Below are positions 61,930 through 64,000 of a stretch of DNA of 64,000 bases, piece by piece. A model generated the notes under the pieces. The model saw only the letters and a list, made by a program, of their open reading frames with translations, did not search any database and was not told the DNA's origin. The DNA lies in the NCBI RefSeq assembly GCF_016742955.1, contig NZ_JABBYC010000003.1:62001-126000 (forward strand). Direction: 5' to 3'. Made by a program: the position numbers and the translations under genes. How positions within the stretch are numbered: position 1 is the first letter of the stretch; each line of letters starts with the position of its first letter. Source of the DNA: Myceligenerans indicum. GTDB taxonomy: Bacteria; Actinomycetota; Actinomycetes; Actinomycetales; Cellulomonadaceae.

Positions 61930-63647
61930 CCGTCTGCCTCCGCGGGAGGTACGCAGTCATCTGCCGCCTCGGACAGGTTGTTGTCCCGGATCGTCACGAC
62001 CTCGACGCAGGTGTCGCCGGGCTCGCGATCGACGGTGACGGTGGTCTCGTCGCCCACGGACGTGTAGGCCCGTTCCTTGGAGAAGCTCTTCACCCAGTAC
62101 CCGAACTGGTCCCCCTCCTCGAAGGACTCCGGCCTCTTCCAGGTCACGACGACCTGCTCGCCGTCCGCCTCGGCCGTGACCTGCAGCGGGGGCGCCAGGT
62201 AGTTGGGAACGACGTTGTCGACCAGTCCGTCGTCGAACTCGCCGGTGCTGGTGCCGGAGGCCGTCGGGTCGCCTTCGTCCTGCTGCGCGTCCCAGGGCCG
62301 CAGGACGAACAGGAGCACCCCGATCGCCACGAGCGCGACCACACCGAGGATCGGCGCGACGAGCCGCCTCGGGCCGGGCGAGGGCTCCTCCTGGTCCGCT
62401 CCCTGCGGAGCGTGCTCCTGGACCCCCTGCTGCCCGGCGGGCAGCGACGTACGCGCCACGGTCTCCTCGACCGTGTCGACGACGCCACCACCCGGGACGA
62501 AGGGCAGGTGCGGCGCCGCGGCGGTGCCCACCGGCTGCGGCGCCATCCCCGTGCCGGAGGGCGCACCGGTGACGGAGCCCTGCTGTTCGCCGCCCGGCCG
62601 CGGCGGCTCGAAGCCGCCTCCGGCACGGGCCGGCCGAGGAGGCCCCGCAGGTGGTGACGCGACGTCCGGGGCCGGGCCCCGCGCCGGGGGCGCCTGCTGG
62701 CCCGGGTCGATCGAGACGACGTTGCGGAACCGGGTGCCGTCCTGGTCGTCGTCCTCCTCCTGGTGCATCTGGCCCGACTCGTCGAGGATGTCGATCGTCG
62801 TCATGTCGCGCGACATCTCGACCTGGACCTGCTGCAGGGCCCGGGCGAACGCCAGCGCGGTCGGGTAGCGCGAGGTGGGCCGCTTGCTCATGGCGGTGGC
62901 CAGGACACGCTCCAGCGAGGGCGGCACGTCGGAGCGGCCGAGCGCGGGCAGCGATCCGGTCTCGATGCGTGCCATGAGGTCCGCCGAGCGGTTCGATCCC
63001 CCGGGCACCTCGAACGGGGTCCGGCCCGCGAGGAGGGTGTAGCAGGTGGCGGCGAGGCCCCACACGTCCGTCGCGATCCCGCTGATCGGCGGGTCCTGGA
63101 ATGACTCCGGCGGCGACCAGGGGATCGACATGCCCTCCGCCGCCGACGCCTCGTCGAGCGTGGACGCGATGCCGAAGTCCGTCAGGACCGGGTGGCCGAA
63201 CTGCGTGACAAGGATGTTCGCCGGCTTGATGTCGCGGTGCAGGATCCCCAGCCGGTGCGCGGTCTCGACCGCCCCGGCGATCTGGATGGTGGTCCGCAGC
63301 GCCTCGGCCACGGAGAACCGCTCGCTGCGGTAGCGCGCCCCGAGGTTGGGGCGTGAGCAGAACTCCATCGCCAGGTACGGGCGCCCGTCCCCGGCGGTCG
63401 CCGCCTCGTACATCGTCACGATGGACGGGTGGTTGCCGAGGGTGGCCATGAGATCGGCCTCGGCGTCGAACGTCTCCCGCTGGGTTGCGCTCGACCACTC
63501 CTTGAGCAGCACCTTGATGGCGACCTGGCGCCGCGGACGGCGCTGCTCGTAGAGGAACACATCCGCGAAACCGCCCGAACCGACGACTCTCTTGAACTCG
63601 TAGCCATCGATCTGTGGCGGCGCGGAGGGCGCACGCTTGCTGCTCAC
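61926..63647 (-). CDS. Ser/Thr protein kinase of the secretion locus
   Basis: A 573-residue Hanks-type kinase. Gly loop VVGSGGFADVFLYEQ, Lys45, catalytic HRDIKPANILV (Asp139), TDFGIAST (Asp157), and substrate lobe PWSPPESFQ. A Pro/Gly-rich linker leads to one span (~430-450, GVVALVAIGVLLFVLRPW) and an extracellular FN3-like C-terminal domain (PLQVTAEADGEQVVVTWKRP). GTG at 63647 after AAAGGAACC. It lies with two FHA proteins and FHA-EccC, so it very likely phosphorylates them. Confidence 0.93.
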   Translation of the reverse strand: MSSKRAPSAPPQIDGYEFKRVVGSGGFADVFLYEQRRPRRQVAIKVLLKEWSSATQRETFDAEADLMATLGNHPSIVTMYEAATAGDGRPYLAMEFCSRPNLGARYRSERFSVAEALRTTIQIAGAVETAHRLGILHRDIKPANILVTQFGHPVLTDFGIASTLDEASAAEGMSIPWSPPESFQDPPISGIATDVWGLAATCYTLLAGRTPFEVPGGSNRSADLMARIETGSLPALGRSDVPPSLERVLATAMSKRPTSRYPTALAFARALQQVQVEMSRDMTTIDILDESGQMHQEEDDDQDGTRFRNVVSIDPGQQAPPARGPAPDVASPPAGPPRPARAGGGFEPPRPGGEQQGSVTGAPSGTGMAPQPVGTAAAPHLPFVPGGGVVDTVEETVARTSLPAGQQGVQEHAPQGADQEEPSPGPRRLVAPILGVVALVAIGVLLFVLRPWDAQQDEGDPTASGTSTGEFDDGLVDNVVPNYLAPPLQVTAEADGEQVVVTWKRPESFEEGDQFGYWVKSFSKERAYTSVGDETTVTVDREPGDTCVEVVTIRDNNLSEAADDCVPPAEADG

Positions 63648-63746
63648 TCGGTTCCTTTCATGTCAGACTTCGTCGAATGCACCGCGATGGTGGGTTCTGG
63701 GGCGCGGACCCACACATACCGTGCGTTCAGCGCGGGATCCGGAGAT

Positions 63747-64000
63747 TCACCAGATCCCCTCGAAGGTGAGGGTGACGCCGTCGCCCAGATCGACCACGTC
63801 ACCGTCCGCCACGATCTCCTTCTCGTTCGGATGGAGGCGGCGTGGCGGCTGACCAGGACGGAGGAGTGTGGTGCCGTTCGTCGTGGCCATGTCCGCCACC
63901 AGGACGTGCCACTCCTCGAGCGAGATCTCCAGATGTGAGCGCGAGATGTCCTGGTTGGGACTCGACACCGTCACGAGTCGCGGAATCTCCGAGGCGGACG
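63747..64000 (-). CDS. FHA-domain protein, C-terminal part (cut by window edge)
   Basis: The frame is open to the window end, so the start lies beyond 64000. Visible is an FHA C-terminal half: TVSSPNQDISRSHLEISLEE, DMATTNGTTLLRPGQPPRRL, and DGDVVDLGDGVTLTFEGIW, i.e. the S-R-S-H-L and T-N-G-T phosphothreonine-binding motifs. It is upstream of the kinase gene in the same direction, 99 bases away, and probably in its operon. Often such proteins carry a partner domain N-terminal to FHA; not visible here. Confidence 0.85.
   Translation of the reverse strand, partial: SASEIPRLVTVSSPNQDISRSHLEISLEEWHVLVADMATTNGTTLLRPGQPPRRLHPNEKEIVADGDVVDLGDGVTLTFEGIW

Overview
The window is high-GC actinobacterial chromosome with dense, mostly minus-strand housekeeping genes, many GTG starts and strong AGGAGG-type ribosome binding sites. 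The order rpmG-hadA-hadB, murB, tRNA-Trp, secE, nusG, rplK, rplA, rplJ is the conserved actinomycete locus. Together with hadAB, FprA, Ser/Thr kinases and an Esx/EccC type VII secretion locus it points to an actinomycete, probably Micrococcales (for example a Promicromonosporaceae/Cellulomonadaceae relative). The family-level guess is inference only.

Layout. 1-6.0 kb: the first codons of rplJ with an L10-leader-like attenuator, a decayed transposase, and a four-gene operon (ECF-like sigma factor, transthyretin-like protein, cytoplasmic subtilase, TPR-CHAT protease) lying between rplA and rplJ. 6.2-9.1 kb: rplA, rplK, nusG, secE, tRNA-Trp. 9.3-23.3 kb: a Ser/Thr kinase, adenosine deaminase, cell-wall and secreted enzymes (L,D-transpeptidase, matrixin-like protease, MurB, amidase-C39 fusion), a LacI/MFS pair, hadAB, rpmG, tRNA-Met and tRNA-Thr. 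23.5-31.7 kb: a complete A/V-type ATPase operon (nine subunits, most starts overlapping the previous stop) ending in a UspA-like gene. 31.8-45 kb: tRNA-Tyr and small regulator/effector pairs (MerR/hydrolase, TetR/DHA2 exporter, XRE-cupin/GNAT), each with readable operator or promoter structure, plus RarD, a HAD phosphatase, an AAA/DUF4143 protein, YajQ, a K+ channel, HtpX and FprA.

45-64 kb is a type VII secretion locus. It holds Esx/WXG100-like partners, two polymorphic toxins with Hint (pretoxin) domains followed by different C-terminal toxin domains and different immunity candidates, a third toxin-like protein without Hint, an SseB-like protein and relatives, the EccC ATPase with fused FHA domain, an FHA-wHTH protein, a Ser/Thr kinase and an FHA protein cut by the window edge. 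The two toxin genes share an apparently identical 1,263-bp segment (46182-47444 = 50189-51451) that includes the promoter/leader, the Esx partner and the whole N-terminal part of the toxin, and then diverge abruptly. This looks like a cassette arrangement for changing toxin tips. Other membrane components of the secretion system (EccB, EccD, EccE, MycP) are not in the window.

Most noteworthy: the sigma/TTR/S8/CHAT double-protease operon, the duplicated toxin cassette, an 18-bp palindrome shared by two Esx promoters, head-to-head genes whose start codons share one CATG, a MerR promoter predicted to give a leaderless message, and a 23-codon ORF with a strong RBS in AT-rich DNA. All function calls come from reading sequence; no database search was run.
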